A stretch of DNA of 64,000 nucleotides from Halopseudomonas salina (GCF_008641105.1 NZ_VTTI01000006.1:290581-354580); one strand, 5' to 3'; positions 46,499 through 56,195 are shown, counted from the first letter of the stretch. Numbers and translations are program-made. The notes: generated from the sequence alone by a model not told the origin.

Positions 46499-47421
46499 TC
46501 GATATACATGGCTTCATGGTGCTGTCAGTGGGCTATTACGCACTGATTCTGGCGATCATGACCGGGGTTACCCTTGCACTGCTTTATCGCACCTTTACCC
46601 GATTGCGCCGAGCACGCTGGATCGAGGATACCCCGACTTCGCGGATCAGGTCCGCGGCGCAGGGGCTGGTCGAGCTGAAAGGTCAATTGGATCCCGGTGG
46701 GCATACACCCCTGATATCACCACTGGGTGAGGTGGATTGCCTCTGGTACCGGTTTCGTGTGGAGGAGTACCGGCGCAGTGGCAAAAGCAGCCAATGGCGG
46801 ACGGTCGAAGAAGGCTGTTCCGAGCGACCCTTCGTTCTGCGTGATGACACGGGTATCTGCTGGATTGCGCCCCAGGATGCGGAAGTCCACCCGAGTCGCG
46901 TGCGCCGGTGGGAAGGACACCGACGCTGGCCTGCGGGGCACGCATTGCGCACCGGTATTCTGGCCGGGCTGATCGGCAAGCGTTATCGCTATACCGAAGA
47001 ATGGTTGGAAGAAGGGCAGATTCTTTACGCTCTGGGCTGGTTTGAGAGCCACGGCGGAGGGCGTCAGGTTACTGATCGTCAGGCTGTGGCGCGCCAGGTT
47101 ATCGGACAGTGGAAGGCCGATTATCCAGACTTGCTTGCGCGCTTTGATCGCAATCGAGATGGCGAGCTGGATATGGCCGAATGGGAGAGGGTCCGAAAGG
47201 CTGCAGATCAGGAAGCCTCGAGACGGATAGGCGCCAAGTCTCTTGCACCCGTGGTGCATCAACTGGGCAAAGCACCTCACAGTGGTCTGCCGTTTCTCCT
47301 TTCTGACCATCATGAGGTAAAGCTGAGCAGGAAACTGCGCAGGCAGTCGGCATGGAGTCTGGCAGGGCTGGCGATAGCCGGCGGGACGGCAGGTTGGCTG
47401 TGGCTGGCGCTGATCGCCTGA
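46495..47421 (+). CDS. GIDE-domain membrane protein with EF-hand
   Basis: 308 residues. N-terminal helix (about 8-32), cytoplasmic GIDE domain (about 45-150; RIRSAAQGLVELKGQLDPGG, ISPLGEVDCLWYRFRVE, FVLRDDTGICWIAPQDAEV), and a C-terminal helix (about 285-308). Between them a complete EF-hand calcium loop lies at residues 218-229 (DRNRDGELDMAE, with Asp, Asn, Asp, Asp, Glu at positions 1, 3, 5, 9, 12). GIDE domains occur in the eukaryotic membrane E3 ligase MULAN and in LemA neighbourhoods of bacteria; here no RING is present. The calcium-binding loop is an unusual addition. Confidence 0.75.
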   Translation: MIDIHGFMVLSVGYYALILAIMTGVTLALLYRTFTRLRRARWIEDTPTSRIRSAAQGLVELKGQLDPGGHTPLISPLGEVDCLWYRFRVEEYRRSGKSSQWRTVEEGCSERPFVLRDDTGICWIAPQDAEVHPSRVRRWEGHRRWPAGHALRTGILAGLIGKRYRYTEEWLEEGQILYALGWFESHGGGRQVTDRQAVARQVIGQWKADYPDLLARFDRNRDGELDMAEWERVRKAADQEASRRIGAKSLAPVVHQLGKAPHSGLPFLLSDHHEVKLSRKLRRQSAWSLAGLAIAGGTAGWLWLALIA

Positions 47422-47430
47422 TACACAGCC

Positions 47431-49497
47431 TCAGATGATGCTTGAGGTGCGCTTGCGGGCTTCACTCACGGAATAGGTCTCCTGCCATTTGCGAAAGGCC
47501 GAAGCGGTCAATGGCTTGCTGTAGTAATAGCCCTGGCCCTCGTTGCACCCGAGGGCAACGATGTAGGCCTCCTGAGCAGCCGACTCCACCCCCTCGGCAA
47601 TGACCTGCATATTCAGGCTGCGCCCCAGCTGGGCAATTGCTCTCACGATAGTGGCATCGTCCTCGTCTTCCAGCACATCAAGGACGAAACTCTTATCGAT
47701 CTTGATCTTGTCCAGAGGCAGACCGCGCAAGTAGCTGAGTGAGGAATAGCCGGTTCCAAAATCGTCGATCGCAATCAGCACGCCCGCTTTCTTGAGGCTG
47801 TTGAGGTGACCTGCGGCTGCTGATATGTCTTCCATGAGGCCGGTTTCGGTGACTTCCAGCTCAAGGCAGTGAGGAGGCAGTTGGTAGCGCTGCATGACAT
47901 TGCTGACAAGCTTGGAGAGGCCACCCTGATGAAGCTGGACGGTAGACAGGTTGACCGCCATCCGCAGGTTTTTCAGGCCACTGTCATGCCACTCACGCAG
48001 TTGCCGGCAGGACTGGTCCAGGACCCACTCACCGATGTCGATGATGCAGCCGTTCTGTTCCGCCAGGGGAATGAACAGATCGGGTGGAACCAGGCCCCGC
48101 TCGGGATGCTGCCAGCGCAGTAACGCTTCAACACCGACCACCTCGTGGGTGCTGTAGCTTACCTGGGGCTGGTAAACCAGATAGAACTCATTGCGCTGCA
48201 GTGCGCCGCGCAGGTCCTTGTCAAGTTCGCGGCGTACCCGCATCTCGCTGTCCAGGCTGGCGATGTAGAACTGGTAGCGATTACGCGAACGAGCCTTGGC
48301 CAGCATCATCGTCTGCTCGGCCTTTTGCAGCAGCTTTTCTGCGTCGTCGCCGTCGTCAGGAAAAAGGGTGATGCCGATGGTCGCGCGCAGGCTGATGCTC
48401 TGCTCTCCCAGCAGCATAGGGCGTGCAAGATCATCCAGAATGGTCTGTGCCAGTTCGGCAGCCTCATAGGGCTCATTGATCCCGGTCTGGATCAGAGCAA
48501 ACTGATCACCACCCAGGCGTGCCAGGCTACCAAGCCGCCCACTGTTGGCGCGCAACCTGTCAGCTACGGCAACCAGCAGGCTGTCACCTGATTGATAGCT
48601 GAACTGTTCGTTCACTTCCTTGAAGTCGTCCAGCCCGCAGCACAGGATGGCTACCCCTCGCTGTCGACGGGCAGCGTCGGCCAGAATGCGTGTCAGCTGC
48701 TCCTGCAACATGGTTCGGTTGGGCAGGCCGGTAAGGGTATCGTGCTGGGACATGTGCAGCAGATTGGCCTCGGCCTCCCTGCGCTGGTGGGTGTTGCGTT
48801 CAATGGATTCGAGCAGTTCATTGGCTTTGTAAATCCAGATGCCCAGCTCGTTCTTTTCTTGTCCCGGCAACATCGGGATATGCATCTTGCCTGGATGGTC
48901 GGGATTGATATCGGCCAGATAGCCGATAATTTTTGACAATGGCCGGGTCAGAAGTATGTGATAGATCAGAAACAGGACCAGGGCCATTGCCAGTGCTCTC
49001 AGCATGCCCGAAATCATGATTATCATGGAGCGGTTGAGAAATTCCCGGCCATAGGGAACCGTATCGAGGGTCAGGCGCAGGTCGCCGTAGTATTCGTTGT
49101 AAGGTTCGCGGCCATGCAGTTCGATACTGTAATGCTGGTCGGTACCAAACAACCAGTCGGTCAGCGGTCGGTAGGCGTAGTCAACCAGTGGCCGTTCGCG
49201 GCTGGCAAGGGGTGTTTCATCAGGGTGACCTATCGAAGCGAAGCGCACCGCGTCATGTTCGAAAAGGCCTTCCACGACCTGTAGAGCCATCTCCCGGTCA
49301 AGACTATAAACCGCCTGCGTGGCCGGGTCGCGTGACATGGCGAGAATCTGTTTGGCGGTCGAATCGATCTGGCTGCGCTCTTTTACAAGCTCATAGAAGA
49401 TCTGCCCCATACTTAATACCAGCCCGACCAGCAGCGCCCACATCAATACCAGGCGCAAGAGTTTTATCGAGAGGCTGTGTCTACGCTCCAGTTTCAA
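47431..49497 (-). CDS. bifA: c-di-GMP phosphodiesterase BifA (degenerate GGDEF plus EAL)
   Basis: About 688 residues from a TTG at 49497 (GGA nine bases upstream; an ATG at 49563 and a GTG at 49608 are alternatives, all without a strong site). N-terminal helices flank a periplasmic loop, then a GGDEF domain with the altered motif GGDQF (in ARLGGDQFALI) and no inhibitory-site RxxD, then an EAL domain with intact EALLRW, DDFGTGYSSLSYL, and KIDKSFV. P. aeruginosa BifA also carries GGDQF and has only phosphodiesterase activity, lowering c-di-GMP and favouring motility over biofilm. In PAO1 it likewise neighbours sodB. Confidence 0.88.
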   Translation of the reverse strand: MKLERRHSLSIKLLRLVLMWALLVGLVLSMGQIFYELVKERSQIDSTAKQILAMSRDPATQAVYSLDREMALQVVEGLFEHDAVRFASIGHPDETPLASRERPLVDYAYRPLTDWLFGTDQHYSIELHGREPYNEYYGDLRLTLDTVPYGREFLNRSMIIMISGMLRALAMALVLFLIYHILLTRPLSKIIGYLADINPDHPGKMHIPMLPGQEKNELGIWIYKANELLESIERNTHQRREAEANLLHMSQHDTLTGLPNRTMLQEQLTRILADAARRQRGVAILCCGLDDFKEVNEQFSYQSGDSLLVAVADRLRANSGRLGSLARLGGDQFALIQTGINEPYEAAELAQTILDDLARPMLLGEQSISLRATIGITLFPDDGDDAEKLLQKAEQTMMLAKARSRNRYQFYIASLDSEMRVRRELDKDLRGALQRNEFYLVYQPQVSYSTHEVVGVEALLRWQHPERGLVPPDLFIPLAEQNGCIIDIGEWVLDQSCRQLREWHDSGLKNLRMAVNLSTVQLHQGGLSKLVSNVMQRYQLPPHCLELEVTETGLMEDISAAAGHLNSLKKAGVLIAIDDFGTGYSSLSYLRGLPLDKIKIDKSFVLDVLEDEDDATIVRAIAQLGRSLNMQVIAEGVESAAQEAYIVALGCNEGQGYYYSKPLTASAFRKWQETYSVSEARKRTSSII

Positions 49498-49661
49498 CGT
49501 TGTTATTCCAGACTTATTGGTCGACGGGAGAATCAATTGGTCAGCGGAATTCCTGCCTACCATCTTAATACCGTGCTTGAAGCTGCTTTTCAAGCGACGA
49601 GTATCCACATTGTAACCAATTGCGTCAAAGCCCGGGCGTCATTTTTCAGACCACAAACAAA

Positions 49662-49684
49662 ACACCCCGCACGGGGCGGGGTGT
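49662..49684 (-). terminator. Terminator of sodB
   Basis: Nine-base inverted repeat ACACCCCGC / GCGGGGTGT with a 5-base loop; on the minus strand the second arm runs into TTTGTTTG. It lies 23 bases past the sodB stop, before bifA. Confidence 0.85.
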
Positions 49685-49706
49685 AGGGCTACAGCAGGTT
49701 GGTGCT

Positions 49707-50288
49707 TCAGGCAGCGAGATTTTTCGCTACGAAGTCCCAATTGACCAGATTCCAGAACGCTTCCAGGTACTTCGGGCGAGCGTTGCGATAGTCGATGTAG
49801 TAAGCGTGTTCCCATACGTCGCAGGTCAGCAAGGGGTGTTCGCCGGCAGTAATAGGATTGCCTGCACCGATGGTGCTGGCTAGACCAAGTGAGCCGTCTG
49901 GCTTCTTCACCAGCCAGGCCCAACCGGAACCGAAGGTACCGATAGCGGTATTGGTGAACTCTTCCTTGAATTTGTCGAAGGAGCCGAATGCCTTGTTAAT
50001 GGCGTCAGCGAGCTCGCCAGTTGGCTCGCCACCACCGTTGGGGCTCAGGCAGTTCCAGTAGAAAGTGTGATTCCATACCTGAGCAGCATTGTTGAAGACA
50101 CCGCCGGAGGAAGTCTTGACGATGTCTACCAGATCCTTGTCTGCATATTCAGTGCCCTTGATCAGGTCGTTGAGTTTGCCGACGTAGGTGTTGTGATGCT
50201 TACCGTAATGGTATTCGAGGGTCTCTGCCGAGATGTGGGGTTCCAGAGCAGATTTCTCATAGGGCAGTGCTGGTAATTCAAAAGCCAT
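49707..50288 (-). CDS. sodB: Iron superoxide dismutase SodB
   Basis: 193 residues. [40 protein letters not shown] includes His26-like metal ligand, [12 protein letters not shown], and the C-terminal [28 protein letters not shown] carries the last Asp/His ligands. Gln in FGSGWAWL context and overall length fit the iron form rather than manganese. Converts superoxide to peroxide in the cytoplasm. Followed by its own terminator. Confidence 0.96.
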   Translation of the reverse strand: MAFELPALPYEKSALEPHISAETLEYHYGKHHNTYVGKLNDLIKGTEYADKDLVDIVKTSSGGVFNNAAQVWNHTFYWNCLSPNGGGEPTGELADAINKAFGSFDKFKEEFTNTAIGTFGSGWAWLVKKPDGSLGLASTIGAGNPITAGEHPLLTCDVWEHAYYIDYRNARPKYLEAFWNLVNWDFVAKNLAA

Positions 50289-50506
50289 GTGTTGTCTCCA
50301 TTTCAGGTATCAGGGAACGTAAAAAAGAACCCCTGGATTACGAATTCAGTGTGTTACCGGCAGGCTGTAAATAAATGCCTGCCCGATGACGCCTCTTTTC
50401 TGCGGACGTTGCCCGTCTGTCAATGCACGGTTGCCTTGATGATAGCACCTGAAACCGGTGCTATCCACGCACCTTCCGTGTGGGTATGGCGTTGGTGCCG
50501 CTCTGT

Positions 50507-51109
50507 TCAAGGCCTGGCCAGCCCCCAGGCAACAATCAGCATCATAATGGCGACGCCGCCATCAATCACACGCCAGGTGGCAGGTCTGGAAAGCCACGGC
50601 GCAAGCCGGGCGCCCGCCACAGCCAGGCTGGTGAACCAGAGTATAGAGGCACTTACCGCTCCTGCTGCAAAATACAGGGGAAAGCGCTGTTGCGCGCCAA
50701 TGGCGCCAATCAGCACTACCGTATCCAGGTACACGTGAGGGTTTAGCAGGGTTACTGCCAGGGTGCTCAACAACACTGATCGGCGGGACCTCATCGGTTG
50801 CTGATCTGCACGCAGAACCTGAGGCGAAAACGCTCGCCGCAACGCCAGAAGAGCATAGCTGACGAGAAAAGCCACTCCACCCCAGCGGGCGAGTTGCATG
50901 GCCAGGGTCGAATGCTCCAGTAATGCTGCCAGCCCGAAAACACCGGCAAGAATCAGCACCGCATCGCTGACCATGCACACCAGTGCGGCGCTGTAATGAT
51001 GTTCGCGTTTCAGGCTTTGGCCAAGCACAAAGGCGTTCTGGGCACCAATTGCGATAATAAGTCCGGCTGCGACGAATAGACCGTTCAGATAGCCTTCAAT
51101 GACTGACAT
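50507..51109 (-). CDS. argO: LysE/ArgO-type amino acid exporter
   Basis: 200 residues from the ATG at 51109 with GGGAG upstream (a longer frame to 51295 is without signals). Six transmembrane helices; the segment GLIIAIGAQNAFVLGQSLKREHH is the ArgO/LysE signature, and PHVYLDTVVLIGAIGAQQ is also typical. Exports arginine or lysine. Divergent from argP with 89 bases between the starts, the same pair as in E. coli. Confidence 0.9.
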   Translation of the reverse strand: MSVIEGYLNGLFVAAGLIIAIGAQNAFVLGQSLKREHHYSAALVCMVSDAVLILAGVFGLAALLEHSTLAMQLARWGGVAFLVSYALLALRRAFSPQVLRADQQPMRSRRSVLLSTLAVTLLNPHVYLDTVVLIGAIGAQQRFPLYFAAGAVSASILWFTSLAVAGARLAPWLSRPATWRVIDGGVAIMMLIVAWGLARP

Positions 51110-51198
51110 TACTGCTCTCCCTTTTAGTAAAAACGGATCTTGCAGTCTTAAATGTGATAAGAAAAACAAATAATACTTATCATGCATAAGGAGAAGTA

Positions 51199-52101
51199 AT
51201 GTTTGATTATAAGCTGCTCGAGGCGCTTGCAGCGGTGGTGGAGCAGGGTGGGTTCGAGAGAGCAGCACAGGTGCTGGGTTTATCTCAGTCGGCAATCTCC
51301 CAGCGGATCAAATTGCTCGAGTCCAGGGTGGGGGCCCCGGTGCTGCTGCGTCTAAGTCCTCCTCTGGCTACACCAGCAGGACAGCGCTTGCTCAACCACG
51401 CCCAGCAGGTGAGGTTGCTCGAGCGGGATCTTGGACAGGACCTGCCTATGGTGGGGGACGAGCAGGGGCCAACACGGCTACGTATCGCCCTGAACGCCGA
51501 TAGTCTGGCGACCTGGTGGGCGCCCGCTGTGGCGGATTTCTGTGTCCGCGAGCAGATGCTGGTGGATCTGGTGACGGATGACCAGGAGGTTGTACTGCGC
51601 CGGATGCGCGCGGGTGATGTCGCCGGGTGCGTGTGCGCCACGGCAGAGCCAGTGGCCGGTGCCCGGTCCGTGCCGCTGGGCAGCATGCGCTATCTCGCGG
51701 TCGCCAGTGCTGCGGTCCTGGGCAGAGAGCATCAAGGGTTGCGTGATCCCGCCGCAGTGTTACGCATTCTGCCGGCGGTGGTATTTGGCCCGGATGATCA
51801 ACTGCAGCATCGATTCTTGAGCGAGATTGGTCACAAGGGCGACTTTCAACACCACCTGTGCCCGTCCTCGGAGGGTTTTGTGCGCATGCTGTGTGCCGGC
51901 ATGGGCTGGGGCATGGTGCCAGCCTTGCAGATACAACCACAGCTGCGCAGCGGCGAGTTGTGTGAAGTGCTGCCTGGCCGGCATGTGGATGTGCCGTTGT
52001 TCTGGCATTACTGGCGTCATGGCGGGAGGCTGCTGGAGGCTCTGACCCGCTGCCTGATAATCCAGGCCCCGTTACTGTTGGCTGACGGTCATATTGCCTG
52101 A
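51199..52101 (+). CDS. argP: LysR-family regulator ArgP (IciA)
   Basis: 300 residues. Starts MFDYKLLEALAAVVEQGGFERAAQVLGLSQSAISQRIKLLE, the ArgP-type winged helix, then an effector domain (about 90-295). In E. coli ArgP activates argO in response to arginine. The divergent gene here is argO, so the same circuit is inferred. The 3' end overlaps the convergent saccharopine-dehydrogenase-like gene by 30 bases. Confidence 0.9.
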   Translation: MFDYKLLEALAAVVEQGGFERAAQVLGLSQSAISQRIKLLESRVGAPVLLRLSPPLATPAGQRLLNHAQQVRLLERDLGQDLPMVGDEQGPTRLRIALNADSLATWWAPAVADFCVREQMLVDLVTDDQEVVLRRMRAGDVAGCVCATAEPVAGARSVPLGSMRYLAVASAAVLGREHQGLRDPAAVLRILPAVVFGPDDQLQHRFLSEIGHKGDFQHHLCPSSEGFVRMLCAGMGWGMVPALQIQPQLRSGELCEVLPGRHVDVPLFWHYWRHGGRLLEALTRCLIIQAPLLLADGHIA

Positions 52102-53130
52102 CCCGGGCAGGCGTTCTACGCAGCGCGCGCCCATTAGCCTCGACGGCGTGAAATAGCCCGGGGCATTTTCCGTTTCCAGAACATGTTTGATTGCCATCAG
52201 CACGCCGTGGACCGTCACGTCATAGCCGTTGGCGGTTTCAATTCGGGCGGTAACTTTCTTGCCGGCACGGTTTTGCGCCTCACCCCATACATAGGTTCGG
52301 GCCTTTTCCCGCTGGTGTACATCTGGACCCTTTACGCGTTTGCCCGCCATGCGTTTTAACAGTGCCTGTACAGGCGGCAGACCCAGTAAAGGGCGCAGTT
52401 TATCGAGCTTGCGCAGTCGCGCGGCGGCACTTGGGGCCATCGGTATGAATACTTCTATGTTGTCGATGCCGGTGGTGTACCAGGCCGTGGCAATATCGCC
52501 CCATGGAATAGTTACAGCAAACTTGCTGCCGTTGCCGAAATCGATTTCCCGGCTCTGCCACGCCAGAGGTACGCTGCGGATCTTGTCCTTCTCACGGATC
52601 TTGCCACCCATCTTGAGACCTTCAACCGAGGTTTTCGCCGTGCCTGGGGAAAATCCGCTGCGAGTATCGAACCCCAGTGCGAGGCGATCAGCGTCGGGCA
52701 GTTCGGCTTTCAGCGTAGCGGCCACGCAATCGGTTGGAATCACATCGAAGCCCACCCCGGGGCATATAACGATATCTGCCGCTACTGCATCGGCATGTCG
52801 TGCCTGTGCCTCGACGAATACATCGATCTCGCCAGTGATATCAAGATAATGGCAATGGTTGGCAAGGCAGGCATCAATCATGGGTTGGCTGGTGGCGGAA
52901 AAGGGGCCGGCGCAATGGGCGACTGCGCTCATGCTCTCAAGTCCTGCAACGGCTGCCGCAGCATTGCGTAGATCAAAAATGCGGTACTCCAGGCCAAGCT
53001 CAGTCGCGAGCTTACTCACCGCAGCGCGATTGCGTCCGGCCAGAACAGGGCTGAGGCCTTGCTTCTTGGCTTCACGCGCAACCAGCGTGCCGGTGTAACC
53101 GTTAGCGCCATAAATCATCCATTGCTGCAT
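52072..53130 (-). CDS. Saccharopine dehydrogenase-like NAD(P)-binding protein
   Basis: 352 residues from the ATG at 53130, seven bases after AGGA. Rossmann start MIYGANGYTGTLVAREAKKQG, then HCAGPFSATSQPMIDACLANHCHYLDITGEIDVF, characteristic of saccharopine-dehydrogenase-like proteins and of trans-acting enoyl reductases. The substrate is not known; the family includes poorly defined short-chain oxidoreductases. Its 3' end overlaps argP on the other strand. Confidence 0.78.
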   Translation of the reverse strand: MQQWMIYGANGYTGTLVAREAKKQGLSPVLAGRNRAAVSKLATELGLEYRIFDLRNAAAAVAGLESMSAVAHCAGPFSATSQPMIDACLANHCHYLDITGEIDVFVEAQARHADAVAADIVICPGVGFDVIPTDCVAATLKAELPDADRLALGFDTRSGFSPGTAKTSVEGLKMGGKIREKDKIRSVPLAWQSREIDFGNGSKFAVTIPWGDIATAWYTTGIDNIEVFIPMAPSAAARLRKLDKLRPLLGLPPVQALLKRMAGKRVKGPDVHQREKARTYVWGEAQNRAGKKVTARIETANGYDVTVHGVLMAIKHVLETENAPGYFTPSRLMGARCVERLPGSGNMTVSQQ

Positions 53131-53345
53131 TGTCGATTCCTGTTTCAATTGCCATGCCACAAGCTGGGCTTCTTGCTCCAAAGGGTAACGGCTGGGGTCT
53201 GCCGGCGCCAGTGGTGAGCATGATGTGATACAGCATATCGACAACAGAAGAGGACGGAGATTGCCCCTCGGGCATTCAGGTAGCGGGAATCAGTGGATTT
53301 GTGGTTGGCTTGTTTTTGCGGCGCTATAGCACGGAGGCTACACCA

Positions 53346-53702
53346 TCACTGGCGTACAACCTGACCCCGGTAGATGCGCACGGTCGATGGACCTTGTGGC
53401 CGACTGGCTGGCGCAGCTTCGGCTGTATTTATTCCCTGCATCAGCCGTTGCCTGGAGGCAATAGCACCCTGGCCAAAAGCGGCTGGCTGCTCAGGCTCGG
53501 GTTCAATCCGGATCATGTTCAGGAGACGCTGACCGAGTTCGCGAATGTCGCTCTGTTGGCTTGATGTGCTGAGCTGAATCATGGCGTCGGCCGCCCCTTC
53601 TTCGCTCATTCGAATAGTCACGCCCAGTTCCTGTTTTAGGCGGCGACGCAGGATAGTCATGCATTCCAGTGTAGAACGATTGAATTGTGCTTCAGTAAAC
53701 AT
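53346..53702 (-). CDS. Hypothetical protein, 118 aa
   Basis: Not recognised. From the ATG at 53702 (GGGGGAAG upstream); a longer frame runs to 53759. Opens MFTEAQFNRSTLECMTILRRRLKQELG, a helical region with Arg pairs, then an acidic patch and a Gln/Ala/Pro-rich tail. No signal or membrane segment. It lies alone between two convergent/divergent neighbours; codon use is ordinary. The start and the reality of the gene are moderately supported. Confidence 0.55.
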   Translation of the reverse strand: MFTEAQFNRSTLECMTILRRRLKQELGVTIRMSEEGAADAMIQLSTSSQQSDIRELGQRLLNMIRIEPEPEQPAAFGQGAIASRQRLMQGINTAEAAPASRPQGPSTVRIYRGQVVRQ

Positions 53703-53932
53703 GCTGCTTCCCCCTGCGGACGATCCAGGTAAATACCGGGATTCTAGCCAAGCAGGCACTAAACAAGCAGAATACGTACCAATACGACGGGTGGCCGGAA
53801 ACCCCGGCTCTGTAGCCTATCAGATGCTTTGAACAGTAATTTTCAGTTGCTTCAATGCATCCCTCTGGGGCGCGCTGCACCGCTCTGGCGCAGGGCTTTG
53901 GCGCTGTCGGTCCATTTCAAGCGAGGTGCTAG

Positions 53933-54829
53933 ATGAAACAACGCAATCCAGATGAAGGTCTTACCAGCTTCCGGGCAACCGATGATGCTGATCCGCTGGA
54001 TGCGCGCGCGGTAGAGAATATCCGTACGCCGGTCCGGATGGAGTCACGCGATTCAGGAACGGGTGCGCTATGGGCACTCTGCGGCGCCTTGACCCTGTCT
54101 CTGGTGGGCTTTGGTTACTGGAGTCATCAGCAGCAGACCAAATTGCAGCAGCAGCTGGTCGCCACGCAGAACAGTTTTGCTCGCATAAGCGAAGAGGCCG
54201 CCGGGCGTATTCAGGATGTGACCGGCAAGCTGAGCGCTACCGAATCTTCCCGCACGGTGGCCGAGCAGTCCCGCGAGGAGCGGCTCACGGGGATGCAGCG
54301 GCAATTGACCGAACTTGCCGAACGAATAGTGGCCCAGGACCGCTTGATCCAGGCTGCCAATGCAACGGACGACGAACTTGCCGGAAGGCTGGAAACGCAA
54401 CGTGAGAACCAGCAAACGCTGACAACCCAGACAGGCGAGTTGGCCGAACTGGTTGCTGCCCAGGCAGACAGGATTACCACGGCCGAAGCTCAGGCGGCCG
54501 GCAACGCCACGCAGCTGGAAGGGATTGCCAATCAGATAGCCGGTTTGAACGACAGCCTGGCACAACTCCAAGAACTGGAAGGTGAACTGGCATCGCAGTC
54601 ACGCACGACTGCAGCGCTGGCGCAGCGCTTGGAAGCTCTGGCGGAGGAGGGCGCGGGGGCGAATATCGAACAGGAGCTACTGGTGCTGCGCACTGAAATG
54701 GAAGAGAGGCAGAACTATAACCAGGAGGCCTTGCAGTCGATAGATGCCTTCCGCAGGCAGATCAACCGCACCATCGTGACGCTCAAGGAGCAGATAGCCA
54801 ACCTCCAGCAACAGCTCGCCCGTTCCTGA
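53933..54829 (+). CDS. Hypothetical membrane-anchored coiled-coil protein
   Basis: 298 residues. One transmembrane helix at about 43-63 (LWALCGALTLSLVGFGYWSHQ), followed by about 230 residues of alpha-helix dense in Gln, Glu, Leu and Ala with heptad character (LQQQLVATQNSFARISEE ... LEALAEEGAGANIEQELLVL), that is a long periplasmic coiled coil. No enzymatic motif. Overlaps the downstream acpH by one base (TGATG), so it is co-translated with it. The function is not known; a scaffold or envelope role is the simplest guess. Confidence 0.7.
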   Translation: MKQRNPDEGLTSFRATDDADPLDARAVENIRTPVRMESRDSGTGALWALCGALTLSLVGFGYWSHQQQTKLQQQLVATQNSFARISEEAAGRIQDVTGKLSATESSRTVAEQSREERLTGMQRQLTELAERIVAQDRLIQAANATDDELAGRLETQRENQQTLTTQTGELAELVAAQADRITTAEAQAAGNATQLEGIANQIAGLNDSLAQLQELEGELASQSRTTAALAQRLEALAEEGAGANIEQELLVLRTEMEERQNYNQEALQSIDAFRRQINRTIVTLKEQIANLQQQLARS

Positions 54830-55458
54830 TGAATTATCTGGCCCATCTGTTTCTGGGTCCGCGGGACCCTGAACAAGCTCTGGGCAGCCTGCTCGGCGAC
54901 TTTGTGCGTGGGCCGGTAGGCACGCTCGATCTGCCCTTAGGGGTGCGTCAGGGAATCTGGTTGCATCGGCGTATCGACAGCTTTACCGATGCCCATGCGG
55001 TAGTAGCCATGAGCAAAACCAGGGTCTCTACCGAACGCCGACGTTACGCCGGCATCATGATCGATATGTTCTATGACCATCTGCTGGCTCGACACTGGGA
55101 CCGGTTCACTGATCAATCGATCAGGGATTTTACCCGGGAAATGTATGGCCTGCTGCTCTCCCAGCGCGAAGTCATTCCCGCCAACGCATGGCCGGTCATT
55201 TCACGCATGGCCGAGCAGGACTGGTTGAGTAGCTATGCACGTATCGGTTCACTGCACCGGGCGCTGGACAATATCTCCCTGCGCCTGCGCAGGACCAATC
55301 CGTTGCCGGGATCTGCCGGTGAGCTGGAGCGTGACTATGCTGCGTTTGAAGCAGACTTTCTCGCGTTCATGCCGCAGGTTATCGCCTTCGCGGGCTCGCA
55401 GGATCTGACTCTCGGCGCTGCGACAACCTCGCCCGTTTCGACCAGCCCGAGTGCTTGA
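54829..55458 (+). CDS. acpH: Acyl carrier protein phosphodiesterase (AcpH, DUF479)
   Basis: 209 residues. The opening MNYLAHLFLGPRDPEQALGSLLGDFVRGP and HRRIDSFTDAH are signature AcpH segments, and MIDMFYDHLLARHWD follows. Removes the 4'-phosphopantetheine arm from ACP. Starts inside the coiled-coil gene and ends with about 40 residues of unusual tail that overlap antisense with the end of olsA by 124 bases. Confidence 0.88.
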   Translation: MNYLAHLFLGPRDPEQALGSLLGDFVRGPVGTLDLPLGVRQGIWLHRRIDSFTDAHAVVAMSKTRVSTERRRYAGIMIDMFYDHLLARHWDRFTDQSIRDFTREMYGLLLSQREVIPANAWPVISRMAEQDWLSSYARIGSLHRALDNISLRLRRTNPLPGSAGELERDYAAFEADFLAFMPQVIAFAGSQDLTLGAATTSPVSTSPSA

Positions 55459-56195
55459 ACCACCGCGCCCTGAGCTGCGCGAGCCAGTTGGTTGCGATTG
55501 TGCGTCTGGCACTGCACCAGTGGCAGAAAATGCAGCTCAACATCGATCGGTGCACTGCCCAGCAGGCGCAGCAGATGCCTGGAAAATTCATCATCATCGA
55601 TAAACGGAGCCAGCAGGTCTCGCTGGCCGTCGCGCCGGTAGGCAATGGCCACTGGCTGCAGCGGAGTTTGTGATTCGATGGCGCAACTCATCAGACGGCC
55701 GTGGAAAGCTCTTACCCGGTCACCTACGGTTGTCGTGCCCTCGGCAAAGATTACCAGGCTTTCCCCCTGCTCCAGGGCATCACGCAACTGCGTATGTAGG
55801 GTCTGCCCACCGGCCTGGCCGCGTTGGATAAACTGAGTTCCGGCGGCGCTGGCCAGCCAACCGACAACCGGCCAGTGGCGAACTTCTGCCTTGGAGAGGA
55901 AATGCACCGGTGACTGGGCACCGATTGCCACGATATCAAGCCAGGACACGTGGTTGCTGACCAGCAGTGCTGTCTCTTTAGCCGGCGTGCCATGACGGTG
56001 GATTCGCAGGGGTAATATGCCAATCAGGCCGCGCATCCAGAGACAGGTCAGGCTGTTGCGGTAGCGCTGGGTCGTATTCCTGGCAACCCTGTCTCCGATT
56101 GCGACGCAAGCGGTTAAAAGCAGTCCGATCAATAACCAGCCAACCACCAGCGGAATACGCCAGAGCCGGCGCAAAATCGGCATCGGATCGCTCAT
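55335..56195 (-). CDS. olsA: Lysophospholipid acyltransferase, ornithine lipid O-acyltransferase OlsA
   Basis: 286 residues. PlsC family: [14 protein letters not shown] (H-x4-D motif), later [19 protein letters not shown], with an N-terminal membrane segment ([18 protein letters not shown]). Completes ornithine lipid synthesis by adding a second fatty acid to lyso-ornithine lipid. Encoded after olsB with 4 bases overlap. The last 40 residues are encoded in the region shared with the 3' end of acpH. Confidence 0.87.
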   Translation of the reverse strand: MSDPMPILRRLWRIPLVVGWLLIGLLLTACVAIGDRVARNTTQRYRNSLTCLWMRGLIGILPLRIHRHGTPAKETALLVSNHVSWLDIVAIGAQSPVHFLSKAEVRHWPVVGWLASAAGTQFIQRGQAGGQTLHTQLRDALEQGESLVIFAEGTTTVGDRVRAFHGRLMSCAIESQTPLQPVAIAYRRDGQRDLLAPFIDDDEFSRHLLRLLGSAPIDVELHFLPLVQCQTHNRNQLARAAQGAVVQALGLVETGEVVAAPRVRSCEPAKAITCGMNARKSASNAA

